Assembly (NCBI GenBank): GCA_009776905.1 | Contig: WRMX01000150.1 | Location: 1 to 5,574, forward strand | Direction: 5' to 3' | Source of the DNA: Oscillospiraceae bacterium | Lineage (GTDB): Bacteria; Bacillota; Clostridia; Oscillospirales; Oscillospiraceae | DNA length: 5,574 nucleotides | Shown here: positions 5,239 to 5,574 of the stretch, piece after piece | Layout: each line of letters starts with the position of its first letter | How positions within the stretch are numbered: position 1 is the first letter of the stretch | Position numbers and translations under genes: made by a program | Notes under the pieces: model-generated | What the model saw: only the letters and a program-made list of their open reading frames with translations | Told to the model about the DNA's origin: nothing | Databases searched by the model: none

Positions 5239-5523
5239 ATGACATTAAAGCCACTGGCAGATCGCGTTATTATCAAGCAGGTCGAAGCGGAGGAGACTAC
5301 GAAAAGCGGCATCATACTCACAAGCGCTGCGCAGGAAAAGCCGCAGGTATTTGAGGTTCTCGAAGTCGGCCCCGGCGGCATCATTGACGGTAACGAGGTG
5401 ATAATGGTCGTCAAGAAGGGCGATCGTGTCATTACGGGTAAATACAGTGGGACCGAAGTCAAGATCGACGGCGATGAGATGACCATCGTGCGTCAGAGCG
5501 ATATACTCGCTATTGTTGAATAA
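5239..5523 (+). CDS. groES: Co-chaperonin GroES (Hsp10)
   Basis: Seven copies form the lid of the GroEL folding chamber in the cytoplasm. The 94-residue length is normal. It starts with the family pattern LKPLADRVIIKQVEAEETTKSG in two parts: LKPLADRVIIK (3-13) and the flexible mobile loop (about 16-33), whose hydrophobic tip Ile25-Ile26-Leu27 contacts GroEL. The roof-loop region follows at about 44-55 (VGPGGIIDGNEV), and the end is KIDGDEMTIVRQSDILAIVE across 75-94. AAGGAGGG (5223-5230) lies 8 nt ahead of the ATG. Upstream CIRCE indicates HrcA control. groEL is expected immediately after the window; the 51 nt after the stop show no gene. Confidence 0.98.
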   Translation: MTLKPLADRVIIKQVEAEETTKSGIILTSAAQEKPQVFEVLEVGPGGIIDGNEVIMVVKKGDRVITGKYSGTEVKIDGDEMTIVRQSDILAIVE

Positions 5524-5574
5524 TCCGCATCCATTCGCGCGAAAGGGTGATCGAGCATCGCCTTGCGCAATCAA

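Noticed and set aside
5534..5543. TTCGCGCGAA palindrome after groES
   Set aside because: Ten bases of symmetry in a GC-rich spacer is easily chance, and there is no further support.

Overview
The window looks like chromosomal DNA from a Bacillota bacterium, probably a Clostridia member of roughly balanced GC. The evidence is a T-box riboswitch ahead of a methionyl-tRNA synthetase remnant, strong AGGAGG-type ribosome binding sites, a perfect HrcA/CIRCE operator ahead of groES, a short stand-alone Smr protein and a divergent thymidylate synthase of a type I associate with Clostridia. This assignment rests on gene content and signals, not on any database match.

Left part, minus strand (1-1107). 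Reading leftwards there is a tRNA-Ser(CGA) gene with its own promoter, a 47-nt bulged hairpin, then a second promoter driving a complete methionine T-box leader with specifier codon ATG and an intrinsic terminator. The leader feeds a ribosome binding site and an ATG-AAA-ATT-TTA-AAA start that hits a stop at once. One base out of frame with it, the reading frame continues as the C-terminal part of the MetRS catalytic domain and runs off the window edge. About 200 codons, including the HIGH-motif region, appear to be missing, so this is an internally deleted metS/metG pseudogene with an intact-looking control region.

Centre, plus strand (1068-5032). A promoter that overlaps the tRNA promoter head-on starts a rightward run of genes. 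Its leader holds four copies of a 12-bp GTGATTAGGGTA-like unit, which also reads as a 22-codon upstream ORF whose stop overlaps the next start (TGATG). Then come a small Smr-domain protein, dihydrofolate reductase (folA), a divergent thymidylate synthase (thyA), a THUMP/RlmL-type RNA methyltransferase and a diacylglycerol-kinase-family lipid kinase. folA and thyA form the dTMP/folate cycle: the synthase oxidises methylene-tetrahydrofolate to dihydrofolate and the reductase regenerates it. Spacings of 111, 18, 3 and 30 nt suggest one operon, although the 111-nt gap between smr and folA could hold a promoter I did not recognise.

Right part (5033-5574). A 206-nt intergenic region carries a sigma-A-type promoter and a CIRCE operator with 14-bp perfect arms, followed by groES. 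groEL would be expected just beyond the window. No mobile element, CRISPR array or defence locus was seen. The most noteworthy items are the T-box-controlled MetRS remnant and the overlapping divergent promoters with the repeat-encoded leader ORF.
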